From positions 62,001 to 126,000 of the forward strand of contig BLJB01000004.1 of the NCBI GenBank assembly GCA_013423325.1: 64,000 nt of DNA, given 5' to 3'. The stretch is from Usnea hakonensis (taxonomy: Eukaryota > Ascomycota > Lecanoromycetes > Lecanorales > Parmeliaceae). The translations under genes were made by a program, and so were the position numbers. The notes under the pieces were generated by a model. That model was not told where the DNA came from. It made no database searches and was given only the letters and a program-made list of their open reading frames with translations. Shown one piece after another: positions 37,052-49,737 of the stretch; positions within the stretch are counted from its first letter, which is position 1; each line of letters starts with the position of its first letter.

Positions 37052-38385
37052 TCATTTCGGCGCATCTCTCAACGTCCTCCCGCCTAATTTCTGCCCGCCT
37101 CCCGCATCAGAACCTTTCTTCTCCACCCCCTTGCCCTTGTCTATCTTCTCCACAACATCCGGCTCCCCACCCTTGCGCTTCACGCCTCCTCTTAGCGTCT
37201 GCCCCTGTCCTTGGAACTTGGGCTTGCTCTCATCTTCCACGACCTCTTTCTGCTCCCCGGTCTTGCGCACAGGTTTGACTTCGTAGCCGAAAAAGAGTTT
37301 CCCTGGCGGCAGGCGAAGCGGTTGGGGTCCGTTGGTTCGTCGGACGGTGGTCGGAGGAGGATTCGTTGAAGCGCCTGCGACTGGAGTGGATGCTTTGGGT
37401 GTGGGTGCTTTGCTGCCTTTCCGCGCGTTGAGCTTTTGGCCGCCGAGGAGGAAGTTTGATGATACGGCTTTTGCGCCGTCAACCGCTGTGGAAGCGGATG
37501 GTGCTATAGAAGCGTAGTTGATTGCTTGGGCCATGGTGCCGGTGTTATGCAGCAAACCCCCGGCCGGCACACCGCCTGTCATTGATCTGGGCGTGCTGGT
37601 GCCGCTGACGCGTTTCGGCTCTTCATAGCCCACTGGTGTGGCGAAGTCAACTTCTAGATCTGTCTCGAGTACACTGATGGCGCCTTTCGCAGCGACGGAC
37701 GGTTTTGTTTCAAGCACTTTCATTGAATAGACACTGTCATTGTATGCGAAGGTGAAAATATCACCGACTGTCAGGCAAGAGAAGTTTCGGAAGGCATTTT
37801 CAAGGACGGCTTTTGGGTCGGAGATGTCGAGGAAGGATGTAGATTGGGCTTGAAGTTTGACAAATTGGCCGGAGGGGAGGTCGGTGCTTTTGATTTGGAG
37901 AAGGTCGCCTGGTTCGAGGGAGAGGGTTTCGAGCATCTAGAAGCCGCATTCTTTTAGCAGAATGGTACACGATGGCCACATGGTCGAGGTATTCGTACCC
38001 AATAAGGCAAATAGATCTTCCCTTCCTCCGCGATGAACTCCAACACACCGGCGTGTGTCATGCTGTCCTTGTTCCCATTTATCAGCTCGAAGAGCATAGG
38101 ATATGTGATATGTAATCTCGTCAACTTGTCGAGGGCGCTGGCCGGCATCATAACTTTCCCGCCGTGGTTCACGTTTTCTCGCTCGGGACCGGGTAGCATG
38201 GCCATGGGGTAACAGCGATAGTATTCGTCGAAGCGGCGTGGTGGCATGCCGCCTACTCTACCCATCATACCCGGGGGGAATATGCCAGACATAGCGTCGT
38301 CGTCTTGATAGAAGCCTGGGTTGAACTAGAGGCCAAGGTTAGCGATATGTGGATTTCAAAGCTCACATGTGAAGGCAGGTACCAT
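37052..38385 (-). CDS. ufd1: UFD1, ubiquitin-binding adaptor of Cdc48/p97
   Basis: Proposed minus-strand exons are 38385-38383 (ATG only), 38325-37999 and 37936-37052, giving 404 aa. The Ufd1 double-psi barrel is clear: KVMMPASALDKLTRLHI, YPMLFEL, HAGVLEFIAEEGKIYLPYW and, across the second intron, LEPGDLLQIKSTDLPSGQF. Ufd1 with Npl4 recruits ubiquitylated clients to Cdc48 for proteasomal or ER-associated degradation. The 62-bp second intron is certain. The first intron (57 bp, CGCTAAC branch) would follow the start codon directly and adds FNPGFYQDDDA, a sequence I regard as family-like. The conservative alternative is the internal ATG at 38292. The C-terminal third is basic, Gly-rich and disordered, consistent with Npl4/Cdc48-binding segments. 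Confidence 0.88.
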
Positions 38386-38644
38386 CTTGAAAATTCAAAT
38401 GCTAATAAGAAAGGAAAAGAAAGAATTCAGAGCTGTTACCTTAGGAAGGGCGTTGATGATGGCAGAAGCTCGGCAAAACACGCTGCGGGATGACGCCTGA
38501 AGCTCAACCTCGTAAGTACGGATTTGTCCTGGCTCACTCGTGATATCTTTCAAAGCATCTTTTGGATCGGATCTAAGAATATCACATAAGACTACGACAA
38601 GGACCTCTAGCTGACGCTGGGAGCGGAAATTTTACGACTCCATC
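38386..38644. promoter_or_regulatory. Shared divergent promoter region, UFD1/LIN1
   Basis: Only about 259 bp separate the proposed UFD1 start (38385, minus) from the LIN1 start (38645, plus). Both 5' ends must share this region. A 5' UTR intron for UFD1 (GTAACA donor, TTATTAG acceptor on the minus strand) is possible. Confidence 0.5.
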
Positions 38645-40057
38645 ATGTCGAATCGCCGTCCAGCTCCTCGCCCTAGTCGCGGGGGAGAAGAATTTGCCCG
38701 TACTCACTACCTCGATGAAGAGGGTCCGTCATTAAAGAAACCCCGATTTGATGTCCGCAATCCTTCTGCCTTAGCCCCGGATGCTCCGGAAGAAGACGCA
38801 ATTCTCGAGGCAGATGAGATTGGAAAGAGGGGCCAGCAAACAAAACGCAATGCCGTAAATATCGATGGCTACGAGTCAGATTCTTCAAATGAGGGCTTCG
38901 GCGCTAGAGCTGATGCTAAAGCTAAAGAGGTAAAGAAGAAGGGCGGCGTTGGTAGAAATGGAAATGGAGGGAAACAGGAAGAAGAGAATGATATGTTTGC
39001 AGACTTAGATGAGGATTTGAACGACAGAGATGAGGACGAGGAAGTCGGGAGGGAGGGCAAGAAGAGGAAAAAGGAAGTACATTTCCTTGGCGAAGACGAG
39101 ATTGAGGGTCAGGTTGCCGGGAGTAAAAGCGGAGGCCATGTCAGTGCGGATCTGCTCATGAATGGACATGGCGCTTCCCAGCGAAGTGGAAAGACCAAGG
39201 ATGTGGATAGCAGTAGTGAAAGTGATGTGGGCGAAGAAGAGAGAGCGGATGTGGGAGATGTCGATGAGGAGATAGGAGCAGGAGGGAAGAAAGAACACGC
39301 CCCGAAACTTGACGCCTTCAATATGAAGAACGAACAAGAAGAAGGCCGGTTTGACGCGCAGGGCAATTTTGTAAGAAAGGCGGCAGATCCAGATGCGGTG
39401 CACGATTCGTGGCTTGAAGGTGTGTCAAAGAAGGACATGAAGAAAGCGAAGGAAGCAGAGGATAAACGAGACGAGGAGAGGAGGCAGAAGAGGAAAGAAG
39501 ATGACGCGGTACTTACAAGCGATATTTTGAAGACGCTCATACCCAATCTTGAACGAGGAGAGACGGTGCTCGAGGCTCTGGCGCGGTTCGGGAGAGGCAA
39601 GGAAAAGAAGAGACCCAGATGGCAGAATAAGAATAAACGGAAAGGAGAAGATGCTATGGATGTGGACCAAGAGAAAGCGCCTGAGGATCCAGCAGAGACA
39701 CGGCGCCGAGAAGCTGTCGAAATCATCACTGGCGCAGCGGACCAACTTCTTACCAGAGGACAAACCGGGATCTATGATGCTGAGCGGGAGGTCTTGATGC
39801 GGCAGTATAGCCGCGAGACGGGCGATGACTGGGTTGATGCTCCTCGAGATGAGGAACAGGAGGATGGTGCGGATGGGGTTAGGGAAGCGAAGCAATGGGA
39901 GTATCGATGGTCAGACGGACGAGATGGCGGCCAGATTAATGGGCCGTATGATGGGAATATGATGGTCGCGTGGAATGACGCTGGATATTTTGGGGAGGGG
40001 GTCGAATTCAGGGAAACTGGCTTGGAACCATGGAGTCGAGACGTGGAATTTGTATGA
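38645..40057 (+). CDS. lin1: LIN1/CD2BP2-like GYF-domain splicing factor
   Basis: A single exon encodes 470 aa. The C-terminal GYF domain (~418-470) shows YRWSD, INGPYDGNMMVAWNDAGYFG and VEFRE in the usual order. The N-terminus has the family's RTHYLDEEG and NIDGYESDSSNEGF segments. The middle holds acidic and Lys-rich low-complexity stretches (DMFADLDEDLNDRDEDEE) and the conserved FDAQGNFVRKAADPDAVHDS motif. Lin1 and human CD2BP2 associate with the U5 snRNP (Prp6) and bind proline-rich ligands through GYF. A nuclear role in pre-mRNA splicing is expected. It is divergent from UFD1. Confidence 0.92.
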   Translation: MSNRRPAPRPSRGGEEFARTHYLDEEGPSLKKPRFDVRNPSALAPDAPEEDAILEADEIGKRGQQTKRNAVNIDGYESDSSNEGFGARADAKAKEVKKKGGVGRNGNGGKQEEENDMFADLDEDLNDRDEDEEVGREGKKRKKEVHFLGEDEIEGQVAGSKSGGHVSADLLMNGHGASQRSGKTKDVDSSSESDVGEEERADVGDVDEEIGAGGKKEHAPKLDAFNMKNEQEEGRFDAQGNFVRKAADPDAVHDSWLEGVSKKDMKKAKEAEDKRDEERRQKRKEDDAVLTSDILKTLIPNLERGETVLEALARFGRGKEKKRPRWQNKNKRKGEDAMDVDQEKAPEDPAETRRREAVEIITGAADQLLTRGQTGIYDAEREVLMRQYSRETGDDWVDAPRDEEQEDGADGVREAKQWEYRWSDGRDGGQINGPYDGNMMVAWNDAGYFGEGVEFRETGLEPWSRDVEFV

Positions 40058-40206
40058 AAGACGTTTGAATAGCGGATGATACCATTGCATGTGTGATCGG
40101 ATTAGATCATATTCTCTAGATATCGCTCTTCAATTGGGTATTTATAATACTACAAGGTCTATCAGGGCTTTTCCCACAACGCCAGCGCTGATAGTTGCAA
40201 CTCTTT

Positions 40207-41725
<1,519 letters not shown>

Positions 41726-42451
41726 TGGAAGTGCGTGCAGTACGACGATGTCCTAGAATGTTTCTTCAGTCTTGTGCAAGTGAACGTAAGGCTGTAATTT
41801 ATGGCGCTAGTGTAGCGTGGCCTTATGATACCGGCCCTTTATTGTGGCAGTCTTGCAGAGAGGTCAACTCCACATGAGCTTTGAACATCCTCATCGTGCG
41901 ACGTTGGTCAGATCAGGACAAGTAATACAAAGTTCAGTGTCTCTTGAAAATGTTTAAGCAAGTCGTCTCCACCTTCGAATGCTGCATATTCATCCACAAA
42001 GATCAAATGGCGATGGTTGGTCTGACAGCAAGCTCGAAGAGAATCTCCCTCATCCTCGCAGACAGCGCTTTGGACGGCATTTCAAGAATCTACGCACACG
42101 GCGCAGATCCTATACTACTTGGAAATGACTGACATTATATCTGGAGCTGCTATGGAGGCTTCTGTCCCAACTCACAACATCAGCTCGAGTGTGCCAGAAA
42201 CTAGTGCACGTGACCATCCTATACACTAAAGTGAATCGGGATAGCGTCCTCACTAGCAGTTTTGAAAAGTAATAAAACACAACATCACGCCTCGTGCTGC
42301 TTTCCCGACCATCTCACTATCATCCTTCTTCATTTTTCAACAACGATCTCGTATCGACACAACAATATCACTCAACAGTCACTTATTCTATATTGGAGTC
42401 GCGTAACAATCCTCAAACCCATCCAAGGACTTAGACAACATCGAACGCGAA
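41726..42451. promoter_or_regulatory. Shared divergent promoter region, RVB2/H2A.Z
   Basis: The 726 bp between the two start codons hold both promoters and leaders. A short open frame at 41944-42132 has no recognisable domain and is probably chance. No binding site is claimed. Confidence 0.55.
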
Positions 42452-43242
42452 ATGGCTGGCGGAAAAGGCAAATCCACTGGTGGGAAGGCAGGGCCCAAAG
42501 AGACCACTCCTCACAAGCAGAAGTCGCACTCTGCCAAAGCTGGTCTGCAAGTGAGTATCTAATCTTGCTCGCTGCTCATTTCTCTCCTCTCCCAATTGTG
42601 GGCGCGTCCTCAACGCCTGGACTCAAGTCTGAGCAAAGACTTGCCTTTCATTTATTGGATACTATGAGTCACACTGCGCATTCTGCGCTCAGATTCCAAG
42701 TTATGGGTGTCCTGGCCGCCTTGACGAGCACTTTCCGCGCGTGATTTGATGGCTTTTCCTGCTTACTGCTGCTTAGCCTGTTCTATTATATCTCACATGT
42801 ACATGTGAAAGCTTTACTGACTCCTCGTGCCTCTAACTAGTTTCCCTGCGGCCGTGTCAAGCGTTTCTTGAAGAACAATACGCAGAACAAAATGCGCGTC
42901 GGTGCCAAGGGTATGTCCTATTAAAACATCATTCTAGGGACCGAGGACACTCTGTTTTACTGGAACGCTCATACTGATTGTTGAGTTTCAATAGCCGCTG
43001 TCTATGTCACTGCCGTTCTAGAATATCTCACAGCCGAAGTCCTCGAGCTTGCCGGGAACGCCGCCAAGGATCTTAAGGTCAAGCGTATCACTCCTCGTCA
43101 TTTACAGCTCGCTATTCGCGGTGATGAAGAATTGGACACATTGATTCGCGCGACGATTGCCTTCGGAGGTGTGCTGCCGCATATCAATCGCGCCCTCTTG
43201 CTGAAGGTGGAGCAAAAGAAGAAAGGAAAAGGCGAGACTTGA
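42452..43242 (+). CDS. htz1: Histone variant H2A.Z
   Basis: Exons are 42452-42550, 42841-42910 and 42995-43242, giving 138 aa. The introns of 290 and 84 bp interrupt the histone in phase 0 after AGLQ and phase 1 within AKAA. H2A.Z rather than H2A is shown by [60 protein letters not shown] and the [14 protein letters not shown] docking-domain segment, followed by a short Lys-rich tail. The N-terminal tail is Gly/Lys-rich with likely acetylation sites. H2A.Z is placed at promoters and boundaries by SWR1, of which the divergent neighbour Rvb2 is a subunit. Single-residue changes such as RFL where many fungi have RHL look harmless. Confidence 0.96.
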
Positions 43243-45644
43243 GAATGCGGGAAAGCATCATGCATGATACGCGCAGGAATGGTGATTACAGGGAGCATTA
43301 CCTTGAGGCAGCCGTGTAGCCATATGGGGGCCGATGTCGGGTTGTTTATCTCTGAACCGGCGTGCAGGGCGTGAATCGACCTTTCCTTTGGGCTTTCAGA
43401 TAGTCTTCGGTTTGCTCCATGTGTTGTTTCTTAATGAGAAAATCAGATTCTTGCGTTAGTTCTCGTGCCTTAACCGCGCACCTCTGCCACTGAAAGTGAG
43501 GGATATGACCTGTCGATGCGCAACAATTTTACCCATGCTAAACAGGTGAGCCCAGTCTATCAATTACTGTCTCTTCCGAGTATCTTCATGGCGGTAGCGG
43601 TGGTGACAATGGTCAATGCACCATGCCGAAGAAGATAGTCAAGATTTCGCAACAGTCTAAACAAACTGCAAAAACCCCGCGTCAACAAGATCGCTATATC
43701 AAATGCGAACAAGGTCATGGGTGAGATGTCCGATCCTTCGGTGTCTTGAGTCCCCAGCAAACTCAAGCGGCTGAAAGAGGCGACGGCTTCAGCTTCATAG
43801 ATATCTGGTCTTGCTCCACGAAGACTCTACATTATCCATCCCTACAGCTTCAAGTGGAAGATTAATGGATTGTTGACGTATCATCCCTTGCCTTGATGAG
43901 AATAGCTGTTCAGATATTTGGAGGAGTTTCCAGAGTTTGCGAGACTTAGGTAAGAGGAGCATGAGCCACCTTCTGATCAATGCTGATTGCATGGATATCT
44001 GGTATGGAACATCTGAAGAGATATAATTTGCTCGTGACGTTACAAGTTGTTTCCTGTGCCACATAGTGCCCATCAGCCTACGGCTAATTCAGACAAGGAA
44101 ACCGCAGAGTCAAGACCCTGAAGTGGGCTTTTAACTGGCACGGCTATTCAATGCTCTCGACAAGACGGATCATAGAAATCTATTCCTTCCAATGACCCGT
44201 GGCCCTCACCGCCACACGGTTCGGAGATCATAGTTCCTCGAGCAAACACGTATCCGAGCACAAGACGAATTGGCAGCCTTCTTAAGCTCCTCGAAACAGA
44301 TTTGGAGGTGCGTTCGTCAATGCTCCTGCCCTTCAAAACACATTAAAATCAGGCTGGATCGCGGTTGGCTACTAAGAAAGGCGTGACTTGTACATCCTGT
44401 AGGTGAATCGCTTCAAACGATCATTTTGTTCCACACTGATTTCGAAGACAGACGACACGTTAGCCTTGAGCTGCGGGCATGAAAATGTCAAACGGGAATT
44501 TCCTCTATTTTCTCTTCTTAGCGCCGGCACAAAGCCCTTCGATCCTATCTCTGCTTGAATACCCATGAGCGGCTTCTTCAGTAAAGCATTGGATTAAGGT
44601 GCAGCCGCCGAATCGATTTCGCAAGCTTTAAAGGTGCTCAAGGGGGTCTCCTGGAAAGGCGCTCTAGAAGTTGTGATCTTCAAGCGAGCATCAACGCATT
44701 TGCAACCCCGCTGAAACGTAACGGAAATGTCGAGCGACTTGGTGAAACTTCCGCAGAGTACTTGCGCGATGGCGAGTTGCACTGCGAATGCATACTTTCA
44801 TGGGCCTCCCCATGGCTGTAGTGCTTAGAACATTGGCCGGGGGTTTCAAGTCGATGCCTTGGAGTTGGATTTGGATTTGGCTCTTGGTGTGGCTAAAAGT
44901 GTCTTGCAATCGCACCAATCACTGTGAACGGTACAGCGCATTCTTACTCATTAAGTTAGTCTTGGGTCGATTCTGGCAGTACTTGTTATTCCAGTGGGCT
45001 GTTGAAGGTTGCAAGTTGTTCGTTGATGTGCGGACTGTATAGGCTCGAGATTGATGGCATTGGATTGTCTTGCAAGAGTCTGCTTTGTGCGGCTGTACTC
45101 CGTATCGCCATGACTCTTTGCTCAGATCGCCTTTCCTGAGCTACCGTAGTTTTGATCACATACAGTACGGTCGCCATTTTCGGTGATGTGGCAAGTCTTC
45201 CCGACTCTCGTCCAGGAACTTTGCCGGACAGTCTGATTCCGACAGCACCTTCATGGGCGGTTTGCTACTGGCAACACTGGAGGGATTTAAACTTTTTCTA
45301 TATTGACATGGTTCGCTTGCAACGATGGTCTTTCAAGTGAACAGAGGCCGAAAAATCGCGCAATCCCCACAAGATGGTGAACATAACAAATGACCCAATG
45401 CCAGGAACGGATTACAAGACTCAATGGACGAGAAGTTCTAATGCTTTATTTTTAATTGGTCTAATTAGGGGACATTATTTTACTGCACAACCATATACGA
45501 AAGCCATCGAATCATGGCAAGGACAGTTTCAAGAGACGCCTTTTTCAATTGTGCAACGCAGCACAAGAACGGTCGATTAGCCTTCCAGCACTGCCGAGCG
45601 GCGAAATCTTCTCTGGAGCCTCCGACATGCCCTACTTTGGATTG
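43243..45644. other. Gene-poor region, no supported gene
   Basis: About 2.4 kb contain only short open frames on both strands. Minus-strand frames at 43560-44073 and 44372-44918 read as fairly normal-looking protein pieces, but I could not join them with splice sites and recognise no family. They may be relics or chance. Confidence 0.45.
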
Positions 45645-46223
45645 TCAAGCTGTATCCAGGGATGCCGTTTTGAGGTCCTGCTTTGTCACTCGTTGATGCA
45701 CTTTGGGCACTTTGGGCTCTGATCCTTTGGTGGACTTGATCTCCCCCTGGTCTTTGGTGTACTGCGCCTCTTCCTTAGAAACCAACATTCCTTGTTTGGT
45801 ACGCTGGCTTGAAGCGTGCACTGCCGTCTCGCATGTTTCTTTATAATCGCAAGTCTGACACTCTTTCTGATTTGGGCTCTGGCTTCGTGCGAATTTCCCT
45901 CCTCGATCAAGGCCACAGGTTCCGAGCATCTTTCCAAGATCCTCTAGATCAGGGAGAGTATTCGGTCCCTTGCGATGGCTGCTGATGCTAGCAAGATGAC
46001 TCACCTTCTTCGGAGCCGAACGGTCGTGATGTGGAGGCGAGGGCATCTTAAGATCTAATGAGCAATGAGAAAGTTGAGAAAGTTGAGAAGGTTGAGAAGG
46101 TTGAGAAGGTTGAGAAGGTTGAGAAGGTTGAGAAGGTTGAGAAGGTTGAGAAGGTTGAGAAGGTTGAGAAGGTTGAGAAGGTTGAGAAGGTTGAGAAGCC
46201 CTTGGATGGACCATGTTAGCCAA
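45645..46223 (-). CDS. Hypothetical protein with (Ser-Gln-Pro)n N-terminus, doubtful
   Basis: A 192-aa open frame starts with ATG. After eight residues it enters about 12 Ser-Gln-Pro repeats and two Ser-Gln-Leu units, encoded by a 9-bp minisatellite. The rest is hydrophilic with a small cysteine group (CQTCDYKETC) that could be chance. There are no recognisable domains and no introns. The opposite frame of the minisatellite is also open, which weakens the case. Treat as a low-confidence gene. Confidence 0.25.
   Translation of the reverse strand: MANMVHPRASQPSQPSQPSQPSQPSQPSQPSQPSQPSQPSQPSQPSQLSQLSHCSLDLKMPSPPHHDRSAPKKVSHLASISSHRKGPNTLPDLEDLGKMLGTCGLDRGGKFARSQSPNQKECQTCDYKETCETAVHASSQRTKQGMLVSKEEAQYTKDQGEIKSTKGSEPKVPKVHQRVTKQDLKTASLDTA
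46067..46198. repeat. 9-bp minisatellite (GAGAAGGTT)n, about 14 units
   Basis: Twelve units of GAGAAGGTT and two variant units (GAGAAAGTT) run head to tail with almost no other divergence, which suggests recent expansion or ongoing slippage. Because the unit is a multiple of three, both strands stay open through it. Confidence 0.95.
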
Positions 46224-46512
46224 GGCTTTTTGTGAAGGTCAGTTCACGTGTGTTATCTGGCTAATTGTGTCAATATTGATGCCATATCCTTGCCGAGTCG
46301 CTCCAAGACAGTGTCTTCATTGTACAAGAACAATCACCATTGAGAAGTACAATTAATTGTCTTACCTCTGGTACAATGCTCTTTGTCAAACCCATTGAGA
46401 ATGAAAGCTCACCTTTGTCATTTACTGATGTCTTTATTCTCAGGGCTTTCAAGGTGCACAATACTCTTTATGGCGAACTGAGATATCGACAAATGAGCAC
46501 GGGTTCTTAAAG

Positions 46513-47886
46513 ATGCACCTGCTCTCAAGCATAGCCATTCCTCAACAATTTCGCCTGCGACCCCAAACATTCAAGTCCTCGTCCCTTGCCACTCCTATAT
46601 ATCATACGCTTGGTGATCTTCTCGCCTGCAATTTCTTCGACCCAAAAGTCAACATCGTGTTGAACACAATGGCGACCTCACTGTCAAAGTCGATGACTTT
46701 TTCGAGCGGAGACAGGCCAGGGATGATGGCCAAGATACCTTCTGGTGTTAAGCTCAATAGGGTCCAACGTGTTCGGGACTTGAAAAGATCGAGATTCGAT
46801 GAGCGTGACAGTTTCAAACAGGTTGGTCATGTTGGTTCAGGTGGCTACGGAAACTGCTTATTATTACAGAAGCGTTCCAGTATGAGTCTGCGCGTCTGCA
46901 AAATCCAGAAGCGGTCCAAGAGCATTTTGGAACCTCTCGAAGTTGAGCTTCTGCGGGACATCCTCAATGACCATCCTCGAATTGTGCGTCTCCATGAAGC
47001 GATCATGCAACCTAACACTCTACAGCTCTACTTCGACTACTATCCCGGTGGAGATCTGTTTGGTCTTATGGATAGATTCTTTTATGCGTGGGAGAACGTA
47101 CCAGAGTCTTTCATCTGGCATTGCTTCCTCCAATTGAGCGAGGCGCTGGCCTACATACACCATGGATACGATCGTCGACAGCTTTGCGTTTCTCACCCCA
47201 ATTGGCAGCAGGTCATTCACGGCGATCTGAAGCCAGAGAACATATTTCTTGGCCCTCCGACTCCTGATAGCCACGGATACCCATCCCTAGTTCTCGGAGA
47301 CTTCGGACTCGCTACCATTGATGAAGTCTGCGCTCCGGGCACATGGAAATGGCAACCTCCAGAGCTACCAATGACTTCGAAAAAGGCAGATGTGTGGGCG
47401 CTCGGTGCCGTTATCCATGCCTTAGCACATGATGGACGTGCTCCTCTCCGACCTCGTCCAGAAGGGATGAGTACTCATGATTATTATAGGTGGCCTGGCG
47501 CGAGAGAGCCCACATCACTTTTGGGGCTCTACAGCGAGGAGCTGCATAATCTTGTGATCCATGGAGCACTGGAATTCAATCCCTATGCCCGATATACAAG
47601 TCTAGAGTTGCTTCATTGTGTCGTTGACGAGGTGGAATTGGGCGTGGCCTCCGATATGATGTGGGAGCCATTTCTTGGGCAGGAAGGGCCAGGCCATTCG
47701 GCAAAGACTTACGACGACAACGGAGTCACGGAGAAGACAGCTGTAAATCCTGGTGTGACTTTTGAGGCAATTGACTGGATGAAATTTCAAGAGCCTGAGC
47801 CAATGGCTTGTTGCGACGCGATGCAGTTCGACCAGACGGATTTTCAAGAGCCTGAGTCAATGGCGTGTTGCGATGCAATGCAGTGA
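46513..47886 (+). CDS. Ser/Thr protein kinase-like protein (non-RD type)
   Basis: A single exon encodes 457 aa. Kinase landmarks are in order: glycine loop GHVGSGGYG (~104-112), the ATP-binding Lys K130 (RVCKI), the catalytic loop HGDLKPEN (236-243) with Asp238, DFG at 263-265, and the APE-like WQPPELP. The Arg of the usual HRD is replaced by Gly, so it is a non-RD kinase, but catalytic residues remain and it may be active. The nearest recognisable relatives are NEK-like or orphan fungal kinases. The C-terminus carries a 19-residue tandem duplication (FQEPEPMACCDAMQ repeated). A second Met at residue 53 is an alternative start, since the first ~50 residues look unlike a kinase N-lobe. Confidence 0.8.
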   Translation: MHLLSSIAIPQQFRLRPQTFKSSSLATPIYHTLGDLLACNFFDPKVNIVLNTMATSLSKSMTFSSGDRPGMMAKIPSGVKLNRVQRVRDLKRSRFDERDSFKQVGHVGSGGYGNCLLLQKRSSMSLRVCKIQKRSKSILEPLEVELLRDILNDHPRIVRLHEAIMQPNTLQLYFDYYPGGDLFGLMDRFFYAWENVPESFIWHCFLQLSEALAYIHHGYDRRQLCVSHPNWQQVIHGDLKPENIFLGPPTPDSHGYPSLVLGDFGLATIDEVCAPGTWKWQPPELPMTSKKADVWALGAVIHALAHDGRAPLRPRPEGMSTHDYYRWPGAREPTSLLGLYSEELHNLVIHGALEFNPYARYTSLELLHCVVDEVELGVASDMMWEPFLGQEGPGHSAKTYDDNGVTEKTAVNPGVTFEAIDWMKFQEPEPMACCDAMQFDQTDFQEPESMACCDAMQ

Positions 47887-49737
47887 AGAAGCAGTGCATG
47901 TAAGTGCTCTGTTCCCTGATGGCGTTGCTAATTAACGAGAAATACACACCATATATATCAGTCAAAGATTTTCATAATAGTTGCGCATATGTTCCGCGGC
48001 AGATACACCATCTTTTATTGTACGGAACGTCTTTTCGTATTCCTGAAAGCTCGGTAGATTTCTGCAATCTAAATTATACGAGAATCATTCTATCGTTGGC
48101 TCCTTTCACAAGTTTCTTAAATGCTGTGTAAGCCCCAATTTGGCCATATTGAAGGGCTTTCCACACTATATGCAAATGGATGCAAGGAACTTCCACCATC
48201 GGACTGCGGCTTTGCATTGAGCATTTTCGCAATAGCAGTTCACCACACGAAACAATGATGTCCTGGTATGGGCATGCCGAGTATCTTCCCTTTTCTGTCA
48301 CCAATATCCCACCCATAATCATAGATGACAGCGCGTACCACAAAGTCTCTGTTGGTGCAGAGCGCTGGGACAGGGTGTTGGGGATTCTTTAGGAGGCCGG
48401 AGAAGTCTTGCAGAGTCTTCGCACTTGGTGAGTAGCATAAGTTGTCTGATCCCTCTCCAAGTCAAAGACGTGGGACAATTGTTCCTCAAGTGCCTTTGGA
48501 GGAGCCAGTCCGTGAGATGTTCAGGAAGAATTCCAGTTGCTTGCGTGCACATCTTCGAATATTTTCTAATCCCTCTCTAATGCAGCATGTGTTCTACTTA
48601 ATTTCCGCAACAGATGCCCCACTGATACAGAGAGGCTGAGCCTATTATTCTCCGACGCTTGCGTCGAAGGTCTGACCAACGTCCGAGCGTATTATCCAGC
48701 ATCCAACTTTTCCAGGGCGCAATGCGGCATCTTCATCCCTATCTTGAGATTCTCTAACCTTCCTCTCCGCTCTTCCAACCACCTATAGTAGCCACCTCAT
48801 AAGCTCAATGATTTCTGCTTGGATGGAATTGACATCTCCAGGGCTCTTCTGTCGTACTCAATCTGTCTGCCTCCATAAATTAGGTGACACGATAGACTTC
48901 TGTAAATTTTGTCATGCTTTCAGGAATCTCGAGACTCGAGTCTCATGAAGCCGCAACAATTCCGACGACTTCGGTGAGGTATTGCACGTTTCCACATTGT
49001 ATCGAGGCGAAAAAATTTCGGGTTTGACTGCAACGCATGATAAGCGCCAAGGAGCATAGCAGCTTCGATATCATAAACAATCACAGTCTACGGAGGTCTG
49101 CATCAAAAGTCCTGGACAGCGGTAGTAAGGCTCTAGCCCGCAACAACCCCAGAATCTTAGGGACTCTATAGGGGGCATTGACCCCTAGAATAGTTGGCTT
49201 TGGGTGCATTAAAGCGCTTTGTCCAGGCAGCCATCCAGGTGGGCCGTCCTTGGTGTCTAGGACTTTCGGTGCCGTCTCTCATACCAAGACTATCGAATCA
49301 CCAGGCACGAAGAAATTCACTATCTTTAAAGGCACACCCCTCGACCTGATCTTGGGCAGAGCATCTTCAGTCAAAGATTGGGCCAAGCCAACGTTCCACT
49401 TGACCACAGCAGAAAGCAGTGACAGGTGAATAAATTGATACCCGACATCAGAATTTCGTCCATCTTCCTATTTCCTCTTCACTCTTACATCCTCGCAACT
49501 CTCGGTATCCCACAAATTCCTTCATCAAAATCCGAAACCATCACTCACTCATTCATTTCCTCATCAACCGTATACCTCTCCTCTCACTTTCAAACCATCT
49601 TACCTTCCACACCCTGCACTTTTCTTCACCAACAACGACAAAAATACTTCATCAACTCTCACAGCACGGTTCACTTCCATCCTCGACTTTCCACAACCCA
49701 AAATCTCAGAAATAACGCAGAAAAATCAACCGCCAAA
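47887..49737. other. Intergenic, no gene seen; right end is the Myb-A leader
   Basis: About 1.85 kb hold no supported gene. The last ~300 bases (49430-49737) are strongly pyrimidine-rich with CTCACTC and CAACTCTC words, consistent with the promoter and 5' UTR of the gene starting at 49738. Confidence 0.5.

Noticed and set aside
41944..42132. 62-aa open frame in the RVB2/H2A.Z promoter region
   Set aside because: No domain or conservation signal is seen, and the length is expected by chance.
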